A stretch of DNA of 31,958 nucleotides, taken from assembly GCA_050301795.1 (NCBI GenBank), contig JBNKZU010000028.1:1-31958 (forward strand). Direction: 5' to 3'. The stretch's first letter is position 1; the number at the start of each line of letters is the position of its first letter. Position numbers and translations under genes: made by a program. Below, piece by piece: positions 31,185 to 31,958 of the stretch. A model generated the notes under the pieces. The model was not told where the DNA came from. It made no database searches and saw only the letters and a list, made by a program, of their open reading frames with translations. Origin of the DNA: JBNKZU01 sp050301795 (GTDB taxonomy: Bacteria; Pseudomonadota; Gammaproteobacteria; Thiohalomonadales; Thiohalomonadaceae).

Positions 31185-31238
31185 TCATTCCTATTGTCCC
31201 GCCCAATAATATAGTCATAGACAATAAAGGATAATGTT

Positions 31239-31958
31239 ATGGCTAGCCGAGTTATTGGATACGTTGTTGAGTTGAAGGGCGCAGTACAAGTTCGCACCGT
31301 CGACGGCGTAATAAAAATATTAATGGTTGGTGATGCAGTACACGAAGGTGAAGTCGTATTAACCGGAGACGTATCACAAGTCCAAATCGACTTCATTAGC
31401 GGTAAAACCTTAATGGTTGATGCTAATGAAAAGATGCTTCTAGACGAGACCGTCTATCGACAACACCAGTTTCTTGAAGCAGATGTTCTGTCTGATATCG
31501 AAAACCTTCGCAACACCCTTATTAGCGCTGAAGAGATTAAGCGATTGGACGAGTTTGATGCGACAGCGGCTGGCGAAAATATTCCAGAAGCTGGCGCCGC
31601 AAGGACGGCTCCAGAAGCAGAAGTTAAGGCGGACATTCCAAACTATCAGCGTACCGGCCTTGAAGGCAGCGTAGAAAGAGCTGCTGTTGGTACCTCAACA
31701 GAGCGTCAAGGGTTAGATGTAAGTCGTAGAGGCACAGATTTTGACGCAAGATCGGGAGGCGATATTTTTGTCGCCCAATCATCGGGTCCAGGGATAATTA
31801 CCGGAAACCCCTCAGATGTCAGTAGCGCTAGCGCCGCATTGACTGAAACCGATGCCATCTTGAGCACCTCCGGCACCGTGACCATCACCGATGCCGATAG
31901 TGTCGCTGCGACGATGACCGCCCAAACCGGCACTGCCGGCACCTACGGCAGCTTTAGC
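31239..31958 (+). CDS. LapA-type retention-module adhesin (3' end cut by the window edge)
   Basis: The first 240 residues of what is probably a very large RTX surface adhesin. Residues 1-105 are the retention module (MASRVIGYVVELKGAVQVRT, LTGDVSQVQIDFISGKTLMV, EKMLLDET). The LapG cleavage motif TAAG is at residues 109-112 in EFDATAAGEN, with cutting expected between A110 and A111. A low-complexity linker rich in Ala, Glu and Arg follows (113-195). From about residue 197 a VCBS-type repeat begins (LTETDAILSTSGTVTITDADSVAATM), which is the start of the extracellular repeat region. The reading frame is open to the last base. The C-terminal RTX and secretion signal lie outside the window. Confidence 0.9.
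   Translation, partial: MASRVIGYVVELKGAVQVRTVDGVIKILMVGDAVHEGEVVLTGDVSQVQIDFISGKTLMVDANEKMLLDETVYRQHQFLEADVLSDIENLRNTLISAEEIKRLDEFDATAAGENIPEAGAARTAPEAEVKADIPNYQRTGLEGSVERAAVGTSTERQGLDVSRRGTDFDARSGGDIFVAQSSGPGIITGNPSDVSSASAALTETDAILSTSGTVTITDADSVAATMTAQTGTAGTYGSFS

Overview
The window reads as chromosomal DNA of a gammaproteobacterium. The support is a class I adenylate cyclase (CyaA), the conserved block lptM-lysA-dapF-DUF484-xerC, several LpxL-type acyltransferases, and a LapADG-type surface adhesin locus with its type I secretion system. I cannot fix the genus from sequence alone.

Layout: positions 1-5348 hold a fructosamine-kinase-family gene cut at the left edge, two tandem LpxL-like acyltransferases (+), a third canonical one (-) downstream of ttcA (-), and a rhodanese (+). 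Two palindromic repeats fill the convergent gap at 2945-3148. Then cyaA (+) runs to 8188, tail to tail with a DHH phosphoesterase (-). Positions 9208-13717 are the minus-strand run lptM-lysA-methyltransferase-dapF-DUF484-xerC. The methyltransferase is an extra gene within the usual order, and the 39-residue lptM is short enough to be missed by gene callers.

Positions 13853-16796 look acquired. A tRNA-Arg(CCG) is followed by an 18-bp copy of its own 3' end and a cluster of hairpins. Next come vapBC, a site with integron attC architecture, a LysE-type exporter, a weaker attC candidate, and a GNAT plus GyrI-like gene pair. No integron integrase is present in the window.

Positions 16797-22017 are a cobalamin uptake operon on the minus strand: promoter, cobalamin riboswitch, btuB, btuF, btuC, btuD and a degenerate PduO-like adenosyltransferase. 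btuB and btuF overlap by 68 nt.

Positions 22269-31958 are a complete c-di-GMP-controlled adhesin locus: a TolC-OmpA fusion, LapG protease, LapD receptor, LapB-type ABC transporter, LapC-type HlyD protein, an orphan LuxR-type regulator, and the start of a LapA-type adhesin that runs off the right edge. In the usual model LapB/LapC/TolC export the adhesin, its N-terminal retention module plugs the pore, LapG cuts after a TAAG-type site to release it, and LapD sequesters LapG when c-di-GMP is high. Three points stand out. The LapG catalytic Asp position is Gly. TolC and the OmpA-like protein are one polypeptide. The regulator and the adhesin share a near-identical 22-bp upstream element that occurs nowhere else I could see in the window.
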